Part shown: one piece after another, positions 16,995-25,747 of the stretch
How positions within the stretch are numbered: position 1 is the stretch's first letter
Layout: each line of letters starts with the position of its first letter
From: Gammaproteobacteria bacterium 50_400_T64
Lineage (GTDB): Bacteria > Pseudomonadota > Gammaproteobacteria > Pseudomonadales > Porticoccaceae
Direction of reading: 5' to 3'
Assembly: GCA_002162755.1 (NCBI GenBank)
Contig: MAAS01000022.1
Span: 1 to 64,000 of the forward strand
DNA length: 64,000 nt
The notes under the pieces: model-generated
Told to the model about the DNA's origin: nothing
What the model saw: only the letters and a program-made list of their open reading frames with translations
Databases searched by the model: none
Translations under genes and position numbers: made by a program

Positions 16995-17597
16995 ATGAAA
17001 AACGTACACGTAATTATCTTACTCGTCGTATGCACCCTACTATCGAGCACCACCCTGCACGCAAACAAAAGACCCTGGCGGGAAGCAGTACGGGGTGACT
17101 GGAAACAACACCGCGCAACACTACCCCCCTTTTGCGCCAAAAATGTGAAACAACGTGCGCCTTTTAACGGCCCCAACTACCTTAAAGATATGACCTGGGG
17201 AAACCACCTGTGCGGTGCCCTTACTAAAATCCCAATATGTCGCACCTATTTCGGCAAGGATCGCTTCGAATGTCTCAACCATTTTACCGAGGGTTACACT
17301 TACTGGATTTCCCACGCAAAGAATCCAAAGTTCGGCATGCTTCCCTACTTGCACACAGGGCTTGGTCAGCTTTATTTTGAAATGGGTAAAAAGCCTGAAG
17401 CCATTAGGGAATACCAGCTTGCCATCAAGAAGAACCCCAAATACCTGAAAGCCTATAAAAGCCTTATCGACGCCTTTATAGACCTCAAGCAATATGACAA
17501 CGCCCAGTATTATCTCGATAAAGCCATGGCCATCAAATCCCATAAGGCGTTTAAACGAAGGCAGGCAAAGCTTAACAAATTGACGCAGTCCAAATAG
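16995..17597 (+). CDS. Exported TPR protein
   Basis: The 200-residue protein starts with a signal peptide (VHVIILLVVCTLLSSTTLHA, cleavage near LHA|N). Four Cys in the first half of the mature protein could form disulfides in the periplasm. Residues about 110-185 contain two tetratricopeptide units (LGQLYFEMGKKPEAIREYQL; LIDAFIDLKQYDNAQYYLDK). Start ATG 16995 is chosen over 16956 because it begins the signal peptide and follows the previous stop. TPR proteins often act as assembly partners in polysaccharide export; a scaffold for the adjacent ABC exporter is plausible but inferred. Confidence 0.72.
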   Translation: MKNVHVIILLVVCTLLSSTTLHANKRPWREAVRGDWKQHRATLPPFCAKNVKQRAPFNGPNYLKDMTWGNHLCGALTKIPICRTYFGKDRFECLNHFTEGYTYWISHAKNPKFGMLPYLHTGLGQLYFEMGKKPEAIREYQLAIKKNPKYLKAYKSLIDAFIDLKQYDNAQYYLDKAMAIKSHKAFKRRQAKLNKLTQSK

Positions 17598-17621
17598 ATA
17601 CTTAGCGAGCACAGAAGCACT

Positions 17622-18440
17622 ATGAGCACCACAACATCTAACTTATTCGCCTATCGCGAATTAATCGTAGCCCTGGCCCGAAAAAATATAGTCGTACGCT
17701 ATAAGCAATCCTATCTAGGCCTATTATTAGCGGTACTAAAGCCCGTAATGTTAATGGCTATCTTCACTCTGGTCAGAAGCTTTATTGGCATTGAAACCGA
17801 TGGCACCCCTTACCCCATACTCACATTTGCGGCACTACTGCCCTGGATTTTCTTTCAAGAGTCAGCCTCTGAAGGCGTCAGTAGTGTGACCAGCAACGCA
17901 GCTCTTATAAAGAAAATATACTTCCCCAGAGAAGTCTTCCCACTGACCGCCATGGTCACTAAATTGGTTGAACTCACCATCAGCTTTTTTATACTCGCCG
18001 GCTTAATGGCCTATTACCAAATGATGCCAACCATCTATATCTTATGGGTACCGCTAATCATTTTGTACACCATGATCATCGCCTTAACCATCAGCTTTTT
18101 TGGTGCAGCCATTAATGTCTACTACCGCGATATGTCGCAACTACTGCCTATAGCCCTGTCACTATTAATGTACGGCTCACCTGTTATCTATCCACTAAGC
18201 CTGGTAAGGAAAAAATTGCTCGACGAACAAATGGCTGGCGACTGGTCGAACCAGCTTTACACGCTATACACCCTCAACCCCCTGGCCGGTATAATTGATA
18301 GCTTCCAGCGCGTATTACTGAAAGGCATCCCCCCTGATTTTAATGCACTACTACCGGGTTTTATTCTTATTAGTGTTTTATTACCCATTAGCTACCTGTT
18401 TTTTAAACGAGCTGAAAACTGGTTTGCTGACATTATTTAG
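17622..18440 (+). CDS. wzm: ABC-2 type polysaccharide export permease
   Basis: The 272-residue membrane subunit of an ABC exporter moves undecaprenyl-linked glycan across the inner membrane. About six hydrophobic segments are visible. The N-terminal cytosolic helix LIVALARKNIVVRYKQSYLGLL is typical of Wzm/TagG permeases, as is YPILTFAALLPWIFFQESASEG. It lies 47 nt before the ATPase gene, forming a Wzm-Wzt pair. Confidence 0.92.
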   Translation: MSTTTSNLFAYRELIVALARKNIVVRYKQSYLGLLLAVLKPVMLMAIFTLVRSFIGIETDGTPYPILTFAALLPWIFFQESASEGVSSVTSNAALIKKIYFPREVFPLTAMVTKLVELTISFFILAGLMAYYQMMPTIYILWVPLIILYTMIIALTISFFGAAINVYYRDMSQLLPIALSLLMYGSPVIYPLSLVRKKLLDEQMAGDWSNQLYTLYTLNPLAGIIDSFQRVLLKGIPPDFNALLPGFILISVLLPISYLFFKRAENWFADII

Positions 18441-18487
18441 TCATAGCGCGAAAAAACTCTAAGACTCTTCAACTAGTAGAACTGCAT

Positions 18488-19738
18488 ATGCCCATTATTG
18501 AAGTCAAACACCTCACCAAAGAATACAACCTGGGGGCAGTCACCGGCATTAAAGACAGCCTGCGCCACACCCTGGCAAAAATTCAGGGTAAAGACACCTG
18601 GAAGCGAGAGCGCTTTAAGGCATTGGATGACGTCAACTTCACCATTGAAGAAGGCGAAGTGGTCGGCATTATCGGCCATAACGGTGCGGGTAAAAGCACC
18701 CTGCTAAAGCACCTGGCTAATATCACCAAGCCCACCCGTGGCGAAGTCATTGTTCGCGGCAGCATTGCCCCGCTCATCGAAGTCGGCGCAGGTGTTAACC
18801 CAGAGCTTACGGGGCGAGAAAACATCTTCCTTAATGGCGCTATTCTCGGTATACCCAAAAAAGTTATTCAAAGTAAGCTTGATGAAATTATCGACTTTTC
18901 GGAACTTGAGCAATTTATAGACACGCCTGTAAAACGCTACAGCTCCGGCATGACGGTTAAGCTTGGCTTTTCCATCGCCACCAGTATGGATGCTGAAATT
19001 TTAATCGTTGATGAAGTTCTTGCAGTTGGAGATATCGCATTTCAACAAAAATGCATCGAACGAATGGAAAAAATGATCAAAAACCAAGGCCGAACAGTCT
19101 TAATTGTCGGGCATAATATTCGTCAATTAGAGAGACTTTGTACACGCGTTATGCTCATGGATCATGGGGCAATAACTAACGATGGTTTACCTAGGAAAGT
19201 CTGCGGATTATTTTTCAAACAAGCACAAGAGAAAACATTTAATAGAAAAGAACATACAGAAGGTAAAATAACGCCTCAACGTGATTCTGGAATAATCAGC
19301 GTTAATGAGGTTGAATTATTTAATAGTGACGGAATCAAACAAAATGGCACTGGGTTACACGAAGCGCTAACAGTTAAAGTTACGTTCAGTTGCACACAAG
19401 ATCTTGAGCGCCCCGAAATCGTAATCGGCTTACACACTGCAGACTTTGTTCATGTACTTTCGGTGAGCAATGCATTACCAGATATTAGACCTAGCCTAGT
19501 AGCAGGCACTCATGTAGTAACTTGCCAACTAACAGACATCCCACTAAGGCCATTTTCTTACAGTCTGAGAGTTGCATTTTTAGACCAACATCGGCAGATG
19601 CTATGGTATGCAGAAAATATTATCCCTGTATTAATCACTGCTGGCCGCTACGACATTACAAGACTACCAGAAGTCGGCCTCATTGATGTAAATGCGAATT
19701 GGGCCTTCGATAAAGAAATAGCCACTAAAAAAGCGTAA
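18488..19738 (+). CDS. wzt: ABC polysaccharide exporter ATPase with C-terminal carbohydrate-binding domain
   Basis: The 416-residue ATPase partners the preceding permease. It has Walker A GHNGAGKS at 63-70, signature YSSGM at 151-155 and Walker B ILIVDE at 171-176, followed by a C-terminal extension from about residue 255 that matches the Wzt C-domain. In known systems that domain recognises the modified non-reducing end of the finished O-chain. Base composition becomes visibly more AT-rich from about 19,020 onward, inside the ATPase domain, so the C-terminal part shares the composition of the next genes rather than of the first half. Confidence 0.93.
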   Translation: MPIIEVKHLTKEYNLGAVTGIKDSLRHTLAKIQGKDTWKRERFKALDDVNFTIEEGEVVGIIGHNGAGKSTLLKHLANITKPTRGEVIVRGSIAPLIEVGAGVNPELTGRENIFLNGAILGIPKKVIQSKLDEIIDFSELEQFIDTPVKRYSSGMTVKLGFSIATSMDAEILIVDEVLAVGDIAFQQKCIERMEKMIKNQGRTVLIVGHNIRQLERLCTRVMLMDHGAITNDGLPRKVCGLFFKQAQEKTFNRKEHTEGKITPQRDSGIISVNEVELFNSDGIKQNGTGLHEALTVKVTFSCTQDLERPEIVIGLHTADFVHVLSVSNALPDIRPSLVAGTHVVTCQLTDIPLRPFSYSLRVAFLDQHRQMLWYAENIIPVLITAGRYDITRLPEVGLIDVNANWAFDKEIATKKA

Positions 19739-19744
19739 CCAATC

Positions 19745-21034
19745 ATGCCATCACCTTACGATTCATCTGAAATAATCAATACTATAATTCCAGGTTCAGC
19801 ATACAATTTACTAAAAAAACGACTAATCCACACATCTCTAAAACTAGCCCTGCCATTTGTAAAGTCGGACAGCAACAACAAGAAAGGTGCCATCGTACAA
19901 TATGCCGCTGCAAATTTTGGAAGCTTGGGCGATCAAGCAATGTACACATGTATTACCGAAGGGTTAAAGAAAAAGGGTTACAATGAAATAACCTTACTGT
20001 CACCTGAAAGGCCATCTGAAATTGATTTATCAGAACCCCCTGAAAGACTACTAAATCAAAATTTTTATTTCGAGGGAACAACAAAAAAATCTTTTCATTT
20101 TCAAAAAATCTTAGCCTCAAATGACGGGCTGTTTATCATTGGGGCGGATGTAATGGATGGTTATTACTCTAAAACCAGCACATTACGAAAAATACATTTA
20201 TTGCAACTCGCATCAGACCTGGGCCTTCCAACCAAGGTTTTTGGATTTAGCTTTAACGAAAACCCTGAGAAAGATGTTGTCGCCGCACTAAAAAGGCTAC
20301 CACAAGCAACTCAATTGCTTGCACGCGACCCCGTATCACAAGGCAGATTAGAGGATAAACTAAACCGCCCCATTCGACTCGTAGCTGACCTTGCATTTTT
20401 ACTCCAGCCTAACTCGTCGGGTCAGTCAGCAAGGCCGACCATAGATTGGATTGAAAAACAAAAACAGGATGGAGCAAGAGTAATAGGCATCAATGCTAAC
20501 CCACTCCTTGCGCTTGATAATTTTAAAGATCCTCTGCCAATAGCAACAGGAATAGCACACACGATCGACGAATTAAGCAAAGCAGATGAAGGCTTACGGT
20601 TTGTAATGATCAGTCATGACTCAAGAGGCCAATTTAATGACTTCATGCTTAATCGCATAGCCGCCGAGATTTCGTGCTTCGCCAACCCCACTCTTAGAAA
20701 TAAACTTTACATAATGCCCAACCCATGTACAGCTGCCGAAGTGAAATCTGTTTGCGGTCATTTAGACCTTGCAATAACTGGGAGAATGCATCTGGCAATT
20801 GCCTGCCTGGGTCAAAGCACACCAGCCTTGTGCATAGGTTATCAAGGTAAAATGGAAGGATTATACGAGCACTTTGACTTGCAAAATATGGTCATTTCAC
20901 CTAACGAGGCATTCAAATCGAAAAGCCTAGTAAAGTCTGCAACTAATTTACTTTCAAAAACTCAAGAACTAAAAACAAAAATAGAAAAAAAACTACCCCA
21001 TGTGCTATCTCTAGCTAAGAGCAATTTTGATTAA
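19745..21034 (+). CDS. Polysaccharide pyruvyltransferase family protein
   Basis: The 429 residues match the CsaB/WcaK-type pyruvyltransferase fold, which transfers pyruvate from phosphoenolpyruvate to form a ketal on a sugar. Visible motifs are ANFGSLGDQAMYT near the N-terminus, LLARDPVSQGRL, and DLAITGRMHLAIACLGQSTP, the family's Gly-Arg-x-His element. AT-rich compared with the rhamnose genes. It lies 6 nt after wzt and may make the terminal group that the Wzt C-domain reads; that link is inference. Confidence 0.82.
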   Translation: MPSPYDSSEIINTIIPGSAYNLLKKRLIHTSLKLALPFVKSDSNNKKGAIVQYAAANFGSLGDQAMYTCITEGLKKKGYNEITLLSPERPSEIDLSEPPERLLNQNFYFEGTTKKSFHFQKILASNDGLFIIGADVMDGYYSKTSTLRKIHLLQLASDLGLPTKVFGFSFNENPEKDVVAALKRLPQATQLLARDPVSQGRLEDKLNRPIRLVADLAFLLQPNSSGQSARPTIDWIEKQKQDGARVIGINANPLLALDNFKDPLPIATGIAHTIDELSKADEGLRFVMISHDSRGQFNDFMLNRIAAEISCFANPTLRNKLYIMPNPCTAAEVKSVCGHLDLAITGRMHLAIACLGQSTPALCIGYQGKMEGLYEHFDLQNMVISPNEAFKSKSLVKSATNLLSKTQELKTKIEKKLPHVLSLAKSNFD

Positions 21035-21058
21035 TACGGATGTACAATAAATACCTTT

Positions 21059-22279
21059 ATGCACACTATTAAAATCGCCAGCCTACCGGCTAGAGGGAAC
21101 CCCAACAATCCCTATGTCGACTTATTTTATGATGCACTGACCCAACATAACATTGAATTAATCGGCAAAATAGAAATCGAAAATACATGGTTAAACAACA
21201 GCCAACCTGACGCCATTCACTTTCACTGGCCTGAGAATGTATGGCGCGAATATTCAACATCGAAAAATCCCAGATTTTTCCGCCCATTTATCCGAGAAAA
21301 AATACCTGGTGGCTGGCGAACCATCAAATACCTCGATATGCTTACCAGCCAAAAATGGTATAAGAAACAACTAAGAACTCTTGATAAAGTAAAAGGTTAC
21401 TATCACTTTTCAAGATTTATCGCTCACGCCAAGAAAAACAACACTAGTATTATATGGACATACCACAATGCCGAAATACACGAGGGTAGCGATTTTATTG
21501 ACCGTCTAGGTTATAAGGCCTTAGCGTCAATGAGTGATCTGGTAATTTTTCACAGCTCCATTGCACAAAAAGATTTCCTCAAAAAATACAATCCGAAGTG
21601 CCAAACACTTATAATGCCCCACGGAAATTATGACGGTGTTTATCCACCAGCACGCCAATATAAGACAATACTCACTGAACTAGGGCTAACAGATAAGCTG
21701 CCAATCATCAGCTGCCTCGGCATGCTACGCACATACAAAGGTTTAGATACTGCAGTAAAGGCTGCCGCCCTCCTTACTGGCAAGGTTCAGTTTCTTTGCG
21801 CAGGGTGGCCCCATCCCAGCTTTGATCTTCAGTCTCTCGGAGAAGCCATCAATGCCTTACCCAACGCAGTCTTAGTGCCAAACTTCTTATCCAACCAACA
21901 ATTTTCAGACTTCACCTCTGTTAGCGACTGTCTAGTCATGCCCTATAAAAAAATCACTGGTAGCGGCGCCTTACTTGCAGCATTAACCTTATCTCGTGGA
22001 GTCATTGCTTCAGACCTGCCGTACTTCAGAGAAATACTTGAACAACATCCAAATGCGGGAGCTTTAACACCCACAAATGACCCGCAGAAATTAGCTGATA
22101 GCATTGAACTCTATTTGGCCATCCCTCATCACATAAGGAATGCTTCCGCTAAAGCGCTTGCCGACACCTATGCATGGAGTCAGCTTGTTGCCCCCATCGC
22201 AAAAGCCATTCACTCATTGACATGTGATTCAAGCACCATTTCTTGTAACAAAAATACTGATCACAATGAAAAAATATAA
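21059..22279 (+). CDS. Glycosyltransferase (GT-B, GT4-like)
   Basis: The 406-residue protein has GT-B features. An N-terminal domain includes HFHWPENVWREY and the nucleotide-domain start LPIISCLGMLRTYKGLD. SGALLAALTLSRGVIASDLPYFRE lies at the donor-site position where GT4 enzymes have the E-x7-E motif, here degenerate. The sequence is AT-rich like the pyruvyltransferase gene. It overlaps the next gene by 14 nt. Confidence 0.78.
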   Translation: MHTIKIASLPARGNPNNPYVDLFYDALTQHNIELIGKIEIENTWLNNSQPDAIHFHWPENVWREYSTSKNPRFFRPFIREKIPGGWRTIKYLDMLTSQKWYKKQLRTLDKVKGYYHFSRFIAHAKKNNTSIIWTYHNAEIHEGSDFIDRLGYKALASMSDLVIFHSSIAQKDFLKKYNPKCQTLIMPHGNYDGVYPPARQYKTILTELGLTDKLPIISCLGMLRTYKGLDTAVKAAALLTGKVQFLCAGWPHPSFDLQSLGEAINALPNAVLVPNFLSNQQFSDFTSVSDCLVMPYKKITGSGALLAALTLSRGVIASDLPYFREILEQHPNAGALTPTNDPQKLADSIELYLAIPHHIRNASAKALADTYAWSQLVAPIAKAIHSLTCDSSTISCNKNTDHNEKI

Positions 22280-23408
22280 CATTATTTTATTTTGGTATAT
22301 GAACGATTGGGGTCTCTATGGCAGAACTTACGAGAACATTGCGCGGGGTTTAGCAGAGCATAGTGACGTTAACAGGGTGATTTGCATGTTGCCCCCTAAC
22401 AAAACTGCTGAGAGCTGGCGCGCCTTTGAGCACAAAAAAGAAGGCAACAAGCTTTTTATTATCACACCCAACCCCCGGTTTATAAATTCAACGGGCGGCC
22501 TCTATAAAGCCCGGCAATGGCTTAACCATAAATTCTCTCCCCTATCTGCCATTAAGGCTTATTGCCGGCTGCTTGGCTTTAAAAAATCGAACACGATACT
22601 GTGGGTGTTTCCACACCACAAAATCATCGATGATTTGATTGTACATATTCCTCACCATCGTCTGATTACGCAAATCGTTGACAACGTACTCAATAAAAAC
22701 GATATCAGCGAGAGCACCAGGGCGCTTGTCACAAGACAGTACGAAAAACTACCGAGACAAGCCGACATAACAATTACATCCTCGCAGCTTAATTTTACGT
22801 TTTTTAAAAATAGTTCAAATTGCTATCTGGTAGAAAATGGCCTCGACAGTGCATTCATATCGCAGCCGACACACCTGCCCTGCAGCGATACGCCATCTAA
22901 ACCACGCCTGGGTTATTTGGGCTTTATTTCAGAGCGCACAGATCTTGTTTTACTTAAAAAACTGGCTGTTGAGCGCCCCCACTATGAGATCATTATCGCT
23001 GGCCCAGACAATGATCAACTGCTCGCCTCTCATGGCCTGCTTGATCTACCCAATATTTCAGCCATAGATTATGTGCCGTACAACCAGGCACCTGGGTTTA
23101 TTCAATCCTTAGATGTTTGTCTAATTCCGCATATTCACTCTGCTTTTAGCCAGTCTATGAGCCCTTTGAAATTATTCCAGTATCTGGCCTCTGGCCGCCC
23201 CATTGTCACTACCGAAGTTGCAGGGACTGAACGCTGGAAAAACTTAATCTATATTGCAGACGACTACGACGATTTTATGTTAAAAATTGATAGTGCATTA
23301 ACTGAAGATTCAAAGCTGTCTATCCAGCGTATTGCCGCCGCAAAAAATGAAACGTGGCCACACCGGATCGAGAAGCTATTGTCAATAATAGCGAAGTACG
23401 ATGCCTGA
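22266..23408 (+). CDS. Glycosyltransferase (GT-B fold)
   Basis: The 380-residue protein starts KKYNIILFWYMNDWGLYGRT. It has a C-terminal donor domain with YLGFISERTDLVLL, EIIIAGPDN and SMSPLKLFQYLASGRPIVTTE, which is characteristic of GT4/GT1-like transferases including TuaH/GumK-like enzymes. The ATG at 22266 is chosen because an earlier start at 22224 would extend the overlap with the preceding gene. It overlaps the following GT2 gene by 8 nt. Confidence 0.8.
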   Translation: MKKYNIILFWYMNDWGLYGRTYENIARGLAEHSDVNRVICMLPPNKTAESWRAFEHKKEGNKLFIITPNPRFINSTGGLYKARQWLNHKFSPLSAIKAYCRLLGFKKSNTILWVFPHHKIIDDLIVHIPHHRLITQIVDNVLNKNDISESTRALVTRQYEKLPRQADITITSSQLNFTFFKNSSNCYLVENGLDSAFISQPTHLPCSDTPSKPRLGYLGFISERTDLVLLKKLAVERPHYEIIIAGPDNDQLLASHGLLDLPNISAIDYVPYNQAPGFIQSLDVCLIPHIHSAFSQSMSPLKLFQYLASGRPIVTTEVAGTERWKNLIYIADDYDDFMLKIDSALTEDSKLSIQRIAAAKNETWPHRIEKLLSIIAKYDA

Positions 23409-24357
23409 CATGCCTGGAGCACTCGTTTCTATTATTACCCCAGTTTTCAATGGGGAGCCCTACCTGGCTGAAGCCATTGACAGTGCTCTTTCGCAAACTT
23501 ACTCTAACTTTGAGCTTTTGATTGTTAATGACGGCTCTTCAGACAATAGCCGACAGATTATTGAACCCTATCTTAGAGACCCACGAATACACTATTTCGA
23601 AAAGACAAATGGTGGCGTAGCTTCCGCGCGAAACTATGCCTTGCGACATGCTCAGGGTAAATACATTGCCTTTCTCGACCAGGATGATAAGTGGCTAGCG
23701 AATAAACTCGCTTTACAGGTCGAGTACCTGGAGGGCCATAAGGATGCGGCCCTGCATTACGCCAAGCAACAGGTGATTGACACTGATGGCCACGCTTTTA
23801 GTTTTGATTGGCCCACCGGGGTAACGGGTTCTTGTCTTCGTGAAATATTTCAACGCAACCAAATTACTATATTGACCACTCTGGTGCGAAAAAGCGTCAT
23901 CAATGAGGTTGGTTTTTTTAATGAAGCCTTATCCGGCACCGATGATTACGAGATGTGGATGCGCATTTTATTGAAGCACCCGATACATTTCGATAACACT
24001 ATTTTGGCCGAGTATCGGCTGCATGATACGAATGTCAGTTTAGATAGTTTCAAAATGACCATCCGTGATCTGGAGACAATTACGACATTTCTTTCAAGCC
24101 ACCCTGAAGCGAAGCCCATCATTGGCCCGGCAGCCATTCGTGCACGCTTGTTCGAACTCAATACACAACTTGCTGGTTGGTATGCCTGGAAAAACAAAGA
24201 TTTCAAGCAGGCTCGCTCGCATTACCTGGTATCAATTCGACAAAAGCCACTCTATATTCGCGCTTATATACGCTGGCTATATTATATTCTCACTGATACT
24301 CAGCGCCAAAAATTATCCTGGTATCACTCAAAAATTAACCGTTGGTTCCACAAATGA
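23401..24357 (+). CDS. Glycosyltransferase family 2
   Basis: The 318 residues show VSIITPVFNGEPYLAEAIDSA, LLIVNDGSSDNS, ARNYALRHAQGKYIAFLDQD (Asp-rich metal site, with Gln in the middle of DQD) and GTDDYEMWMRI. It is closely similar in motif set to the GT2 genes at 13581 and 28791. It starts inside the previous gene (8-nt overlap) and shares ATGA with the next, so the group is strongly coupled. Confidence 0.9.
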   Translation: MPDMPGALVSIITPVFNGEPYLAEAIDSALSQTYSNFELLIVNDGSSDNSRQIIEPYLRDPRIHYFEKTNGGVASARNYALRHAQGKYIAFLDQDDKWLANKLALQVEYLEGHKDAALHYAKQQVIDTDGHAFSFDWPTGVTGSCLREIFQRNQITILTTLVRKSVINEVGFFNEALSGTDDYEMWMRILLKHPIHFDNTILAEYRLHDTNVSLDSFKMTIRDLETITTFLSSHPEAKPIIGPAAIRARLFELNTQLAGWYAWKNKDFKQARSHYLVSIRQKPLYIRAYIRWLYYILTDTQRQKLSWYHSKINRWFHK

Positions 24358-25718
24358 AAGAGATTACCTCTGTTTTATATATCGCCAGCCGTGGCGACAA
24401 GGGGGCTGGCGGTGAAAACTATTTACTCACCCTTTTCCGTAATATTGATTTACAAAAAATCATACCCATTGTCGTTTTGCCAAGTGATGGATCCCTTCGC
24501 AGCCCCCTTGAGGCGCTGGGTATTGAAGTGATTGTTGTCGAAGCAGACTACAGCTGGCTGCAACCTGATATTGCCTGGTACAGGGTTATGGCCGGCATGC
24601 AAGATCGCGTTAAAGCGCTAGTTAGTATCATTAGTGAAAAGCAGATTGACCTTGTTCATACCAATTCAAACCTACGTTTTGAAGGCGCTCTCGCTGCGCG
24701 CTTGGCGGGCATACCCCACTTATACCTTGCCCATATTGAATTTCAGCCCGACATGCCCATTTTCCAACGGCTACCCCTTTCACTGGCCAGTTATGCCCAA
24801 TTAATGGGCGAACTGTCTGACCATGTAGTGGCGGTTTCTGAATCCGTTGCCTCGACGCTCAGCTCACATATTCCAACTCAAAAATTACAGGTTATTCACA
24901 ACGGTCTTGAATTACAGACCTTTGACCATGCTCTCAACCAGCAGAGCAATAATTTTAGAGCAGAGCTTGGCATTGAGAGCAGTGACATTTTGATTGCCGC
25001 TGTTGGCCGTATTGCCCCCGATAAAGGCTTCGATTACCTACTCGATGCTGCACGTCAGGTGTTAGGTAATACCAGTGGCAACATTCATTTTATTGTTGTG
25101 GGTAGCGAAGAAAACCAGGCGCATGCGGCTGAACTCAAGCAGAAAATAATCGACTACGATATTAGCAAGCATTTTCACTTTCTTGGTTTTCGTGATGATG
25201 TGCCCGATATACTCGCCACCAGCGATGTTTTTGTACTCTCATCCCGTAAAGAGGGGCACCCCTACGTCATGCTTGAAGCGATGGCATCAAAGTGTGCCAT
25301 TGTTGCGTGTAACTGCGCGGGGGTTGAGGAAACGATTGACGAGGGTGAAACGGGGTTTATTGTGCCTATTGGTGACCACGACGCTATTGCCCGGCAATTA
25401 CGCTTACTGATTGATGATGCGCCACTAAGGACCAAACTTGCGGGTGCTGCACGCAACAAAATTGTGTCGTCCTTCACTGCTGACAAAACAGCGAACTCTC
25501 TAATAGAGGCTTACGAAAATTTACTCGCTATGCCCAGGCAATCATCAGGCTCAATTGCAACGGAGCTTTTTATTCAGAACTGCCGTGAACTTGGCTATTT
25601 AGGCAAGAAAAATGTGGAGCTGGAAAACAGGATCAAACGCTTAGAAAACTTTGCTGATCTCGCCCAAAACAACCCTCTGTGGAAAGCCCTTCGCGCTTTA
25701 CGCAAGCTGTTCCGCTAG
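24354..25718 (+). CDS. Glycosyltransferase family 4
   Basis: The 454-residue GT-B transferase has an N-terminal YIASRGDKGAGGENYLL glycine loop, AAVGRIAPDKGFDYLL, and donor motif SSRKEGHPYVMLEAMASKCA with the two Glu of E-x7-E. A C-terminal extension of about 50 residues (from KKNVELENRIKRLENF) is helical and could form a short coiled coil or membrane-surface helix. The start at 24354 shares ATGA with the previous stop. Confidence 0.9.
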   Translation: MKEITSVLYIASRGDKGAGGENYLLTLFRNIDLQKIIPIVVLPSDGSLRSPLEALGIEVIVVEADYSWLQPDIAWYRVMAGMQDRVKALVSIISEKQIDLVHTNSNLRFEGALAARLAGIPHLYLAHIEFQPDMPIFQRLPLSLASYAQLMGELSDHVVAVSESVASTLSSHIPTQKLQVIHNGLELQTFDHALNQQSNNFRAELGIESSDILIAAVGRIAPDKGFDYLLDAARQVLGNTSGNIHFIVVGSEENQAHAAELKQKIIDYDISKHFHFLGFRDDVPDILATSDVFVLSSRKEGHPYVMLEAMASKCAIVACNCAGVEETIDEGETGFIVPIGDHDAIARQLRLLIDDAPLRTKLAGAARNKIVSSFTADKTANSLIEAYENLLAMPRQSSGSIATELFIQNCRELGYLGKKNVELENRIKRLENFADLAQNNPLWKALRALRKLFR

Positions 25719-25747
25719 TCTCAGGCCCCGCACCTCTTTGGTATAAC

